Notes under the pieces: model-generated
Databases searched by the model: none
Seen by the model: the letters and a program-made list of their open reading frames with translations, nothing else
Told to the model about the DNA's origin: nothing
Shown: positions 50,541-62,420 of the stretch, in pieces
Layout: each line of letters opens with the position of its first letter
Numbering within the stretch: the stretch's first letter is position 1
Position numbers and translations under genes: made by a program
NCBI RefSeq assembly: GCF_001625215.2
Contig: NC_030383.2
Coordinates: 52,572,380 to 52,636,379, forward strand
Direction: 5' to 3'
From: Daucus carota subsp. sativus
Lineage: Eukaryota > Streptophyta > Magnoliopsida > Apiales > Apiaceae
DNA length: 64,000 bases

Positions 50541-52808
50541 ATGGCCAATCACGACGATGATTTGTATGAAGGAGAATACTATGTCGAAGATGAACCAGTA
50601 GAGGCATACTCACCGGTGCACATTCAGGACCCCCGCACCTTGCCAAACAACCCACCCCCGGTTGTGGTCAGTAACACGGAGCTTCTTAGTGCCCTTCACC
50701 GAATGGAACGATACCAAGCAAGATACAACACAAGGTTGAATACCCTGGAGTCCGTACTAGAGGAACTCGCACCTAGACGTCCTCACCAGTCTAGGAGCCA
50801 TGACAGAAGAGGACGCAGACGTTTTAGGCGCCCTACACCTCGGATGTTGGAATATGGAGATGCAACTCCCGGTGCCAATCATCCCCAAGGAACAACCGTC
50901 AATCACGGGGCTCATGGCACTCAGGGCGCGCCCTTGACCGCGTCCGTACCATCAACTCAGCCAGAAGGGCCGAGGCAAGGAATAGGAAATCAGAACACAA
51001 ACGCCCGACCGATGGCCGAAAGACTGGGGATCACTCAAGACAGCCTAGCCATGATTGTGCACTTGGCTGGAGAGGAACAGCGAGGACGCCAGGGGACCCA
51101 AGGCGCGCCCTCGGAGCAAAGACGCGACACGGGCGTTGGCAGAACCTACCGGGGAGTAAGAGGGAGAGGCAGAGACCATACGTCGATCGGAGGAAGAGGT
51201 CGCGGACCACCTATAATTGAATACCTCCCCTCGCAGAGTGAGTCTAGCCAGCACACACCGAACCAGCAAGGCCGGAGAAGGTCGCGACTCGCGCCCCCCA
51301 ATGGCCAGACGGGCGCGACCCTTCAGACCAACACTCAACAAACTACACCTAATGGTCAGACAGGCGTGACCATTCAAACCACTCCTCACGATCATACGGG
51401 CGTGAACCCCCAAGCCAATACTCAGCAAACTATCCCTATCATCACTAATCCTCAGCAAAACACTCCCATCATAACCAACCAACAAACCACAGCAACCCAA
51501 CCACAACCGACACCCACGGGTACTCAGACGACCCTTGCCACGGCCGTCACTCAGACCCCCGGGAACAATGCCAACACAGCGGCCACGCCCATCACTACCC
51601 CGGCCAATAACGCCAGCACAGTCGCCACGCCAATTACTACCCAAACGACTACGCAAACCGTCCCTGGACTCGGAGCCATCAACGGAGAAGACCTGAAGAA
51701 ATTACTTGCCCTCCTACAAGCTGGACATTCCACCGTAGTACCAAACATCCCTTCGCCGTTCACTGCTGCAGTTCGTGACGCCTAGCTTCCAACAGGATTC
51801 AGGCACGTGAACGCAGACCTTCGCTACCATGGTAATTCGGACCCCCGAGAATTCCTAATCAGGTTCAACATTGAGATGGACTTGTATCAAATCCCGGACC
51901 TCGTAAGGTGTAGGTTCCTTGCGGCAAGTCTGAGAGAAAGAGCTCAGCAATGGTTTCAGAAACTAGGGGAAGGTGTGATCTCTTCTTGGGTAGACATGCA
52001 ACGAATGTTCATGACGCAGTTTCAGGCCGCAACCAAATATGTTCCACCGGTCACCACCTTGGCCAATGTCAAGCAGCGGGACAACGAGTCCCTGACCGCA
52101 TATTTCAAGAGATTTAACCAGGAGTCTATGGGAGTTACAGGAGCGTCAGACGAGACCTTGAAAAATTTCCTTATCACTGGCTTGAAGGTCAGTACTGATT
52201 TCTGGAAACATCTCCAAGGGAAGGACCCGTCCAACCTGTCAGAGCTGTACGCAGCAGCTGAGTCCTTCAAGAAGGTAGAGCAGTCACTCGCCGAAAACCA
52301 AAAAGAGATTGCTAAGTCGAGGGGTAAGAGAAAGGACCATACCCCTAGCCTGGAACCAAAAGGGCGCGGCCGTTCCCCAGCAAGGATACACATGGCGAGC
52401 GATAGAAGAAATTGGAGTCCCCCAAGACAACCAGGCACGTACACCCCTCTCGTGGCTTCAGCCGAACACATATACGCAGTAACCAAGGATAAGGCCCCTT
52501 TCCGAAAGCCGCAGCCTATTCCCTATAACGTTGCCAGAGACAAAAAGAAGTATTGTGACTTCCATGAATCAGCCGGGCACAACACCGCGGATTGCAGGCA
52601 CCTTAAAGAAGAAATCGAGGAGCTACTCAGGGCAGGCTACTTGACAGAATGGGTAAAGAAATACAGAATGGATCACCCGCCGGAAAGGCGCGCCCGGGGG
52701 AGGTCACCAGAAGACAAGGATGACGAGAAACCAAACGATACCCAGTTTGTGAGGGAAGGTAGTATTAGGAGCATATTTGGAGGCCCCTACATAGGGGGAG
52801 GTAGTTGA
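50541..52808 (+). pseudogene. gag region with internal stop
   Basis: The frame opens at 50541 (start MANHDDDLYEG) and is interrupted by TAG at 51783-51785; the same frame then continues to a TGA at 52806-52808. The first part (414 residues) is low-complexity, with Arg/Gly-rich and Thr/Gln-rich repeats (NTQQTTPNGQTG-like). The second part has the retrotransposon gag core (DPREFLIRFNIEMDLY, REWAQQ-like RERAQQWF, TAYFKRFNQE) and a zinc-knuckle-like motif with C-x2-H and H-x4-C (YCDFHESAGHNTADC). Product would be the nucleocapsid precursor. In this copy a full Gag needs readthrough, so it is probably defective. Confidence 0.85.
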
Positions 52809-52814
52809 AAAGCG

Positions 52815-55800
52815 ATGGAGAGGTACGCCAAGGAGGCAAAGGACTACCCCCTTACTAATGTGAATCATCTGTCAGCCAGGGCCCCGAGGGCGTTCAAAGG
52901 GGAGACTATGGACATCACTTTCACTGAGGACGACGCTAGATGGGTACACCATCCCCACAACGATGCCTTGGTGGTCGCCATGCGCATCACCACCATGAAC
53001 GTTCATCGAGTGTTTGTGGACAATGGGAGTTCAGTTAACATCCTCTACTATGACACCTACAAGAAGATGGGACTACCAGACAAGGACATGACGGCGGAGA
53101 ATCTCTACATATATGGCTTTGGGGGAGAGGCCATTAAAGCCAAGGGAACCATTCGCTTACCCGTGACCCTAGGAGAAGCTCCACGGGCAGCCACCCAGAT
53201 ATCTGAATTCGTAATCATCGACCACCCGTCAGCGCATAACGCACTAATGGGACGACCCCTCTTGAAGGATATGAGAATAGTCACCTCTATCTATCATCTC
53301 ACTTTAAAGTTTCCCACCCCGGGGGAGTCGGATGTGTGAAGGGGTCTCAGTATGAGTCTCGCGATTGCTATGGCCGATCCCTCAAAAATTTTCAAGATAG
53401 GAGAGGGGTACCACCCCATGAAGAGCTCCATTCAGTCCACGCCATCTACTTCATTCAATACCCAGAAAGCGATACGGAGGGCGCGCCCTCACTCCTACTC
53501 TCAGAAGGACACATTCACCATGAGGTTAAGCCGCCTCTCTCTGATGAGCCAAAGATAGAAGAATGTGGAAAACAAGTCATGGAGGTAGAAGTCACACCCC
53601 CAGGAAAATCAGGAAGTTAGACAAAGACGAGGCAGTGATGGAGTTGGATGAGCCTACACCAGTCAAAGAAACCCCTAAAGACACACCCTCGGATCACGAG
53701 GGGTCTCCACCACAGTTCGATTTTGATCTAGACCCTAGGCTACCTATGCCAGTGCAGAACACGGGACCAGCCGAAGACACAGTCGACATACAAGTCACAC
53801 CGGGGAGTAATGACAAGATCCTAAAAATAGGATCCAGGCTGAGTCCGGAGGTAAGGGGCAAGCTGATAGAATTCCTGAAAGGCAACCTAGACGTGTTTGC
53901 TTGGAGTCACGAGGACATGATTGGAATCGACCCGGCCGTTATGTGCCACCACCTCAACATCGATCCCACCAAAAAAGGTGCTAGGCAGAAGCGCAGACCA
54001 ATAAGTGGGGAAAGGGCCGAGGCCCTCCAAGAGGAAGTTGACCGCCTCCTAAAAGCAGGATTAGTGAAGGAATCATTCTACCCAACCTGGTTGGCAAACC
54101 CTGTGCTCGTGAAGAAACCAAACGGGAAATGGCGCACCTGCATAGACTTTACCGATCTCAACAAAGCATGCCCTAGGGACAGTTTCTCACTTCCCATAAT
54201 TGATCAGCTGGTAGACTCAACAGCCGGCCACGCCCTCCTTCGTTTCATGGATGCCTACTCGGGATACAATCAGATCCCTATGTACGAGCCTGACCAGGAG
54301 CATACCTCCTTCATTACGGACATAGGCCTATATTGTTACATTGGCATGCCATTCGGACTCATCAACGCAGGCGCGACCTACCAAAGGCTTGTAAACATGA
54401 TGTTCAAGGAACAGATCGGAAAGACCATGGAGGTGTACGTGGACGATATGTTGGTCAAGTCTAAGAAAGCCAATGACCATGTGTCTCACCTGTCAGACAT
54501 GTTCGAAATTCTAAGGAGGTACATGATGAAGCTCAACCCGCAAAAGTGTGTCTTCGGAGTGGAGTCAGGAAAGTTTCTTGGTTTTATGGTCAATCACAGA
54601 GGTATTGAAGCCAATCCCGCGAAGATCAAAGCTTTGCTTGATATGAAGTCCCCAACCAATGTCAAACAGGTGCAAAGCTTAACCGGGAGGATTGCCGCCT
54701 TGAACAGATTTGTGTCGAAGTCCTCTGAAAAATGCAAAGAGTTCTTCAAAGCCGTGAAGGGCACATCTAAGGACTTTGAATGGACGGTAGAGTGTGAAAG
54801 TGCTTTTGCGAAAATCAAAAAACACTTGGGCGAGCCACCCCTCTTAGCCAAACCAGACGAAGGTGAAACACTTATACTCTACCTAGCTGTCTCAGACTAC
54901 TCCATTAGTGCCGTGTTAGTGAAGGAGGACGCGGAAGGTCAGTCCCCCGTTTATTACATAAGCAAAAGGTTGTTGGACGCAGAGACCCGCTACACAAGTA
55001 TGGAAAAGTTGGTATACGCCTTGATACATGCATCCCGAAAGCTGCGGCCTTACTTCCAAGCACATAAGGTGGAGGTCAGAACCGCGTACCCTCTTCGACA
55101 AATCATGCATAAACCAGAAGTCACAGGTAGGATGATGAAATGGGCAATCGAGTTAGGGCAATTTGACATTGATTACAAGCCACGAACCGCCATCAAAGGA
55201 CAAGCTTTAGCTGACTTCATTTTGGAATTTCCAGAGGACGGAGAAAACTCTAGCCTGTTAATCAAATACGATCCCGACCTACCGTCACAACCTGAGGCCC
55301 TGAAAGAAGATATCCCCGAGCTGTGGTGGATAGTGCATACCGACGGAGCAGTGAACAATGATGGGGCAGGTGCAGGTATAGTGTTGGTAAGCCCCGAGGG
55401 ACACAGACTCTTGAATGCAATTCACTTTACCTTCCAACTATCTAATAACGACGCAGAATATGAGGCATTAGTTGGAGGCTTAAAGTTGGCCCTCGAGATG
55501 AAAGTCAGAAGGCTTGTGGTAAAGCTTGACTCGATGTTGGTGGTGGAGCACATAAAAGGGGGATACCAAGCCAAAGGACCTAAGACAGCTATGTATCTCA
55601 AATGCGTCCAAAGGTTGCTAGACCAGTTTGAGGAGGTGCAAATAAACAAGGTACCTAGGGAGTTCAACGGAGACGCTGATGCCCTAGCAAAATTGGGATC
55701 TCAGAAAGACGCTGCCTTATTGGGGGTAATTCGATTGGAAGTTCAAGAGGTGCCTAGCATCCCAGAACTGGATGCCATGGAGGTAGCAGACGGCGTCAAG

Positions 55801-57045
55801 CATCAAACATGGATGATGCCAATATGGGAATTTATTAATGAAGGAAAGTTGCCCGAAGATAAAGTTGAGGCTCGGAGGCTAAGATATAAGGCAGCTAGGT
55901 ATGTGGAATATGATGGCAAACTATACAAGAGAGGCTTCAATCAGCCGTTGTTGAAGTGTATAGACGGGGACGAATGCACCTACGTACTGAGGGAGGTCCA
56001 TGAAGGCATATGTGGGAATCACTCGGGAGGCAACTCATTAGCTATGAAGATTCTGAGGCAAGGGTACTACTGGCCTACCCTAAGGAGTGACGCCTTCGAC
56101 TTTGCTAGAGCATGTGATAAGTGCCAACGGTTCGCCAATTTCACCCATAACCCAGCAACATCCTTGACCAGCATGACCAGTCCTTGGCCTTTCGCCATGT
56201 GGGGATAGACTTGATTGGGGAACTCCCCAAAGCCAAGGGAGGTGTGAAGTATGCAGTGGTAGCCGTGGATTACTTTACCAAGTGGGCGGAGGCCGCACCC
56301 CTAGCCACCATCACAGCCAAAAAGATTAAAGATTTTGTTTTTAACTCTATTGTGTGCAGGTTTGGAATTCCTTACAAGCTGATCTCGGACAACGGAAAGC
56401 AATTCGACAGCAAGGAACTGAGATGCCTCTGTGATGACCTAGGAATCAAAAAGGACTTTGCAGCGGTGTACCATCCTCAGAGCAACGGGCAAACGGAGGC
56501 GGTGAACAAGATCATCAAACACACCTTGAAGACAAAGCTGGAGGATAGCAAGGGAAATTGGCCGGAGGAACTCCCCATGGTGCTATGGTCTTACAACACG
56601 ACTCCTAGGACTACGACTGGGGAGTCACCGTTCGTGTTAGCTTATGGATGCGAAGCCATGGTTCCGATAGAGGTTGGAGCTGGATCATTCAGGCGAGATT
56701 ACTTTGAGAAACAAGACAACGACGTCAACCAAAGGCTCTACTTGGATATGATTGAAGAAATCAGAGCTACCTCACAGATACGACTAGCTGCATATCAGCA
56801 AAGAACAGCGAGGTATTACAACAGCAAAGTAAAGGCTCACCCATTCCAAGTGGGGGACCTCGTTCTCAGGAAGGTCGTACTTAACAACAAAAACCCCTTG
56901 CATGGGGTCTTCGGTGCTAACTGGGAAGGCCCCTATAGAGTAAAAGTGATACTATGGAAAGGAACCTAGAGGTTGGAAGACCTAGACGGGAAGCCTGTTC
57001 CGCGTCCTTGAAATGCGGAACACCTAAAGAAATACTATCAGTAGC
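52815..57045 (+). pseudogene. pol region (protease, RT, RNase H x2, integrase), broken
   Basis: Protease lies in the first segment (52815-53339) with the active-site region VFVDNGSSVNILYY. A frameshift near 53325 and another before 53650 separate it from the main frame (53563-56208). That frame holds RT (YVDDMLVKSKK box, FGLINAGATYQRL), a first RNase H (YLAVSDYSISAVLVKE, ISKRLLDAETRYTSMEKL), an archaeal-type second RNase H (WWIVHTDGAVNNDGAGAG) and the HHCC zinc region of integrase. A one-base shift near 56204 breaks integrase; the following frame (56184-56969) has the D,D-35-E type core (DLIGELP, ISDNGKQFD, NGQTEAVNK). It ends at TAG (56967), and a TGA near 57011 breaks the C-terminal tail. 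No functional polyprotein can be made from this copy. Confidence 0.9.
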
Positions 57046-57369
57046 CAACGGCTGCATAGACTAGCCATGACATTAATGTCATCCCTAGTCTAGGGGAGTA
57101 GTAGTGCATATATGCTCTCTCCTAGCTAAGGTTTTTTGCTAGTCTTTTTAAGTCCCCTTGGGGTTAACAGCCCCCTGGGACGGGTGCGGTTTCGTACTCG
57201 AGCGCATTATTTCTATCGTATTTAGGTATGGCCCGAGGCCATATTGTGTTTCAACCATCTTAATAAAGACCTAGAGCCACTCTATTTTCCATAAAAATAG
57301 ATGTGTTGAATACTTGTTTTCGAACATTATGACTGGAATAGCTTTGGAATGCGCCCCTACTGATAACAT
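57046..57369 (+). other. Post-pol spacer with internal purine tract
   Basis: About 320 bases with no frame. CTAGGGGAGTAGTAGTG near 57089-57105 resembles the polypurine tract in front of the 3' LTR (CTGGGGAGTAC). It may be a relic of a second priming site or of an older element boundary. Confidence 0.45.
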
Positions 57370-57520
57370 AAGGGTGTAAGCCCTGAAGAATATGTTAAGG
57401 AAAATGGAGGTCGCGCCCTCAATAAAGGGTATAAGCCCTGAAGAACATGTTAAGGAAAATGGAGGCCGCGCCCTCAATGAAGGGTATAAGTTCTAAGAAA
57501 ATGTGTTAAGGCAGGAGGGG
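57370..57520. repeat. 55-bp tandem repeats in the 3' region
   Basis: Units start at 57370, 57425 and 57480 with AAGGGTRTAAGCCCTGAAG-like sequence. The first two each end with GGAGGYCGCGCCCTCAAT, so they include the GC palindrome motif; the last unit is partial. Tandem repeats in this position are common in Tat elements. Confidence 0.85.
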
Positions 57521-57908
57521 GCAGTAAAGGCCTTATGAATCTGCCATGCCGCGCCTTCAATATAATTCTAAAGGTGCGCCCTTCGTGCAAGGATCACATG
57601 ATTAAACAACGGTTATAACAAATAAGCGATATCACTTATTTAAGTGGCCGCGCCCTGAAGGGCCCCTGTATGATGAGCATGGCGCCTATAAGTAAAAAAA
57701 AAACGCTGAGAAATATCTACTTCCATGCGACTATAATTGGTTGTAATGATTCAATGACAGCATATATTAACGATTAAAGGCCCGAGGGCGCGCCCCAAGC
57801 AATGTAAACTAATTATGCTAAAAAGTTAAAGTAGATACAACTCGCGAGGCATCAAAAGAGGGCCTGCTCCTCAATGTCTGTCTTAAATAGTAAATAAACA
57901 GAAGAAGC

Positions 57909-60470
57909 TTAAGCAGCTTGGTCGTTGGCTGAATCCTGGAGAATCTGCTCTTGAGGGCGCGCCTGTTCGTCGGCCGCCTGACGGAGAGAGGCCTCTTTGG
58001 CCAGGGCAGCCTCAACCTCAGCCTTCTTAGTGGCAATCAGATCTGGCTGCTCAGCCTTAAACTCCTCCACCCACTGGGCCATTTCAGAGCCGAAGTGAGA
58101 AGCCCAGTCGAAGGAGGGCGCGCCGGCCACGAACGTGGCCACATAGCTGTTCACTCCATCATCGAAGGCCGCGCCCTCGATCTTCACCTTCTCTGCAGCA
58201 GTAAGAGAGGTTTGGTTCTCCTTCAGTGATTGGTTAGCAGAAGCTAGTTCCTCGTTAGACTTCTTCAGGCTTTCCACTTCTCTCTGAAGAGGCTCAAGGC
58301 GCACACGTTCTTCTTTGAGCAGTTTCTGACAACTTTTCCAACCTTCCTGCGCCTTTTTTAGAAGCTCCCTTTGGGATTGGAAATCCTCCCTTAGCTTGGA
58401 CACAGTTTCCTCGGCTTTTTGTAGTGAAGCCGCGTCCTCCAGCCGACGCTCCTCCCTATCATGGAGATGAACTAAGAATTCGGCCGCGCCCTTAAGAAGG
58501 AAGGAGTCCTTCTCTTCTTGGGGCTTCGCCCTCCACTTCTCGAGTTCCCCGTCCTCGACATAGGTGTCACTCATGTCGGCAAAGTGACGCGCCGACTTAC
58601 TCATCGAAGGCGCGCCCTTGGTTAGCTGCCTTTTCCTTTTGGCGGGCTGGTGTTCGGTAGAAGGGGCCTCGGGGATGTCTGGAATGGCCCGAGTCAGAGC
58701 CGAGGCTGCGGCCTTCTCCTGCGGATGTTTGGAAGCCGAAGGTACGCCCTTGTCTGATGAATGGGCGGCTGTACCCTTCTTGCCCAGGAAACTTGGACGC
58801 GGCATATCTGCGTAAGATGGAAGCAGGACAAGGGTTAGAACTTGACAAGAACACAAAGGTCGCGCCCTCCGTAGAAGAAAGGCGCGCCCCTACATATTGT
58901 GAAGTTGAGCAAATAAAGTTATATCGTACAAATGCGTGAAAAGTAATTCAAGTGCAAGCTACAAGGGGAGTAGAGGTAGGAGTGCGACTAAGTAGTAGAA
59001 TCAAACAGGCGCGCCCTCGGAATAAAGGCGCGACTTACTTACCATCCTCACCGTCACTCTCGCTGGACTCAGCCCTTTTTCTCTTAGTTCCCTTTGTCTT
59101 GTCACCAACGGGGCGTCCGTCGATAAACCTCTTCCACTCAACCTTTGTTCCCACTTCTTCGGGCAACAATTTAACCTTTATCAGGTTCTCCTCTGTCACC
59201 ACAGAAGGAATGTTCCTCTCGGCGGCTGGAAGGGCAAACACCTTAGCTACTCGGGCCGCCTCCCCTTTGGTAAGAGTAGGTTTATCGCGATAAACTGGAG
59301 GAAAGGGAACAAAGGGTCAAAATCTAAGGGTAAAAGAAGAGAGGGCGCGCCCTCCTTGAAAGGGCGCACCTACGTGTGAAAGACGTAAGGGTTAGTATAC
59401 ATGGATCAGGATTAAACTGAGTAGTGACTCGAAGAGTGTTATAGACGTAGAAGAATGTGTCCTTCCACTTCTTCACATGAGTGTTTCTTCCTTTAGAAAG
59501 GCCCTTATTGTTATGTTCGTGCTGCACGACTAGATAGAAGTACCCTGGTTGGCTCTGAGCTAACCTGAAGAAGTAACTCACCTCTCGCATCGAGGGCGCG
59601 CCCAAGCCCACTTTGTCAAAAAGGATGTATAAACCTGCTGCTAGCATATACGAGTTGGGAGAGAGTTGTATTGGCGCGACCTCGAACTACTCACATAGGT
59701 CAATGTAGTATTGGGGCAAGGGCGCGGTCACTCCCAACGGTACATGCCTCAGAGTTGTAACCATCCTGGGGATTCTGATATTTTCTTTATCAAATCTATG
59801 GGGCCGCATCCCGTCCTTGGGAACAACAGACTTCCCCTCCATGTGATAATAGGCTTGCAGCCACTCAAGCTCATCCCAGGAGATAAAAGAATCCTGATCT
59901 ACACAGGACATCTTGCCTGCCCTTTTTTTGATGGCCTCCACTGCTCTGGGAGACAAAGTCTCGTTATCAGAAAGGGCCTCCCAGTCTATGTCCTCTTCCT
60001 ATGCTTCGATCTTGGGGTGCTCATATGGTCAGGGGAACTGTCGGGAGAAGTGATGACGAATTCACTAGGACCCCCTTCGGGCGCGCCCTCAGAATCAGAA
60101 GAATTTCTGTGACAAGGAGAGGAATGTGATGGGGAATGAGGAGAGTCCTCAACAGCTATGCTTTTCCCCTTGTCAGTTTTGGAGGGCGCGACCTTGGCTG
60201 TTTTGTCAGTTTTAGAGCGTGTAGGAACGTCCTCGAACCAGGACTCGATCTCCGAATCATAGTCGTCTGGGCGCGCCCATCCTGTAGGTCATTGGGCAGT
60301 CTGTGTACCTTCAGGTTGAGGGGAAGAGGAATCCATATCTGAGATAAAGGTGCCTTCTGCTATTTGTTTGTTGATTTTATCTAAAAGCTCTTGGGGAACC
60401 CTTTGTGGACTCCTTGGAGGTGAAGGGGGAAAGACCTCAGGAGGGGAAACTGAGATCCCGATGCGACTTA
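57909..60470 (-). pseudogene. Antisense additional ORF (aORF) of the Tat element, multi-exon and degraded
   Basis: On the minus strand coding blocks follow in order. First is about 60465-60030 with PPEVFPPSPPRSPQRVP, EIESWFEDVPTRSKTDK and Ser-rich acidic sequence. Second is about 60022-59687 (EEDIDWEALSDNETLSPRAV, SWDELEWLQAYYHMEG). Third is 59686 to about 59400 (ILFDKVGLGAPSMREVSYFF, HVKKWKDTFFYVYN). Fourth is about 59300-59040 (VFALPAAERNIPSVVTEE). Fifth is about 58802-57909, a long coiled coil (about 200 residues, LREDFQSQRELLKKAQEG). This architecture matches gag-like 'plant transposon' proteins encoded antisense in Tat elements; function unknown. Frame-preserving stops lie at about 60288 (TGA), about 60000 (TAG) and 59687-59689 (TAG). 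Exon borders are approximate. Confidence 0.7.
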
Positions 60471-61358
60471 AGAACCCTCAAAATGGATGAAAAGGGGGAG
60501 ACGCGCCCTCGTCTGCCAGCTGAAAACAAAAAGAAAAAAAAGGCTGTAAGGGCGCGCCCCTGAAGACGAATAAAGAGAATGGGTGATGAAGTAAGTAAAG
60601 GGTGTGGGTGGGTGATGTTTGAACCCGGATCACTAAGCAAGTAATAAAGGTCGCGCTCTCCATCGGAAAGGCGCGCCCTTGGTGGCTCATGGAAAAGAAG
60701 AAGAGAAGGCACCTAAAAGTACTATGAAGACGGTTGGCCTAACTAGAAATGGAGATATAAGTAAGATATACTAGCAAAGAAGACGCGCCCTGGTTCGTGG
60801 CCGCGCCCTCTGGATGCTTTGGCATTTGTTAAACAAACAGTATATCTGTTGTTCTCAATTAGAATTATGGATCAAACACGTAAACAGGTCATATATACAA
60901 ATATATATACACATACATTAATGAAAGAGTGAAGAACAGTTGGGAGATGAAGGGGCATGATGCTAGATCTAGTCGAATACATGGTGAAATCTTGCAAAAA
61001 AGCAACGAAAATGTACCTTAGGAGTTAAGGAGTCGATTTGCTGGAATGAAATTGCTGAAGGTGGCCGGAAATCGATGAATCGCCGCCGGAAAAGAGAAAT
61101 CGCCGCTGTGGCGCCTGGAGAAGAGAGAGAGTACGGAAATGATGAAATGAGGAAGAAGGAAGGGTATTTATAGTAAATGATCAGATGTGACAGCTGTCCC
61201 ACTAACGGATATAACTTTTCGAATTATTTGAACAGCTGAGGTCGCGCCGTCCGTGCTAAGGGCGCGCCCATGTTTGGGACTTGAGTGTGCACAACTGGAA
61301 GATCGCGATGGTTAAGCTTGCAGAGATTTCATAAACATTTACAATGTCTATAAAATCT
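60471..61358. other. 3' region between aORF and 3' LTR
   Basis: Noncoding on the plus strand. It contains at least four paired GC motifs (about 60500-60550, 60650-60675, 60783-60805, 61243-61266) and, reversed, the presumed leader and promoter of the antisense ORF. Confidence 0.55.
61165..61173 (-). promoter_or_regulatory. Candidate TATA box of the antisense ORF
   Basis: Minus-strand CTATAAATA precedes a pyrimidine-rich leader with CTCTCTCTTCTCC at about 61115-61135. The position, about 700 bases before the first aORF coding block, fits an independent antisense promoter inside the element. Short minus-strand reading frames between 61200 and 60440 look like leader sequence, not genes. Confidence 0.5.
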
Positions 61359-61366
61359 GGGGAGTA
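61359..61366 (+). other. Polypurine tract
   Basis: GGGGAGTA ends a few bases before the 3' LTR, where plus-strand DNA synthesis is primed. It is short and interrupted by a T, so the exact limits are uncertain. Confidence 0.55.
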
Positions 61367-61368
61367 CT

Positions 61369-62415
61369 TGTTATGGCCAGTTTTGGCCACGGAGGAATGG
61401 AGAAGGGCGCGCCCTCCACAGGGTAATCCCGGGAGGCGCGGCCCTGTGTCTCAAGAACGGGTGTCACGTGTCTGAAGTGTAAAAAGGAATAAATGATGAG
61501 GATGAAGGGCGCGCCCTCTGTGGTCGCGCCCACAGATAAACTTATTATGTGTGAGGATGAGTGAGTCTCGATGACGACCCTTCCGAGGGATACGAAGACC
61601 TACCCCTCCGGGGGATATAACGACCCTTCCGAGGGATATGAAGACTAGTGCCAGGCTCATCTGGAAGTTATCAGGCTCATCTGGTAGTTCCCGGGTTACG
61701 ACCGGGCGTGATCTATAATCCCCAATCCTGCTATCTGCCGGGTTGTCCTCGTGCGGGGGCTTGGGGTGATCATGATTGTAGAAGGCCCTCAAGGGTGACA
61801 TGAAGGCCGATCATATGTCCGGGTCCTGTATTTTGGTGAGTTAGCCCTCATTGGGGGACTGGGACGATCGTGTAATTTGGCTCCTCATTGGTCTTACCTC
61901 TTAGTGAGAACCTTCACTAGGGGGTAAGGACGCGTCCCTATGCCTCGTAGAAGTGGTCACGGCTCTATCCGATGTCTCCTCCATGCTACGAAAAGTAGCG
62001 GTTAGTGTCATCTCTCATAGTGGAGATGATGCCGTATCCGTGATGTACTTGGACTAGGAGTCTAGGGTAATTGCCTCAAGGCATACTTCTAACTGGAGTA
62101 GAACTCTAAGTGATAAGTCACCGACCCATGGTTGGTCTTATCCCCAAGAGGCCTAGTCCTGATCAAACTAGGAGTCTTGGTTCAATAGAACTACGTACGG
62201 CTTGATACCCTATATAAAGGGGTACGTAGGCACATCAAGGGGATATATCGAGAGTTGTGAGAACGAGAGCAGAAATATATTCCCTTGATCTCAGCCACCC
62301 TCAAACACCTAAGAACCACCGCCCACAGCGGATTTCTGTCATAAAATCACCGTAGAACACCTAAGTCCGTCAACGAACCCCACGTTTGTTGATTCACCAA
62401 ATTCCTCTATCAACA
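61369..62415 (+). mobile_element. 3' LTR of the Tat element
   Basis: The 1047 bp are equal in length to the 5' LTR. By eye about 11 substitutions and no indels separate the two, mostly transitions. The TATA box (CCTATATAAAGG near 62208) is intact, so it could drive transcription into the right flank. Confidence 0.95.
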
Positions 62416-62420
62416 CTTGG
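62416..62420. repeat. Right target-site duplication CTTGG
   Basis: Matches 49440-49444. Confidence 0.95.

Larger units (their letters stand above)
49445..62415 (+). mobile_element. Ty3/gypsy LTR retrotransposon, Tat lineage, with antisense ORF
   Basis: The element is 12,971 bp with two 1047-bp LTRs and a CTTGG target duplication at 49440-49444 and 62416-62420. The order is LTR, primer-binding site, gag, protease, RT, RNase H, a second (archaeal-type) RNase H, integrase, long 3' region with antisense ORF, polypurine tract, LTR. Two RNase H domains and the antisense additional ORF are marks of the Tat lineage (Retand/Grande-like). By eye the LTRs differ at about 11 positions, which means a recent insertion. 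Coding regions nevertheless contain several stops and frameshifts. Confidence 0.95.

Noticed and set aside
51045..51656. 203-codon minus-strand frame inside gag
   Set aside because: Opposite strand of a low-complexity gag segment; no known domain.
60969..61202. 77-codon minus-strand frame near the 3' LTR
   Set aside because: Overlaps the presumed antisense TATA box and leader; more likely untranslated.
57046..61368. Independent transposon inserted between pol and 3' LTR
   Set aside because: No target duplication or terminal repeats; shared GC motif with gag and LTRs, and antisense ORFs are a known part of Tat elements.
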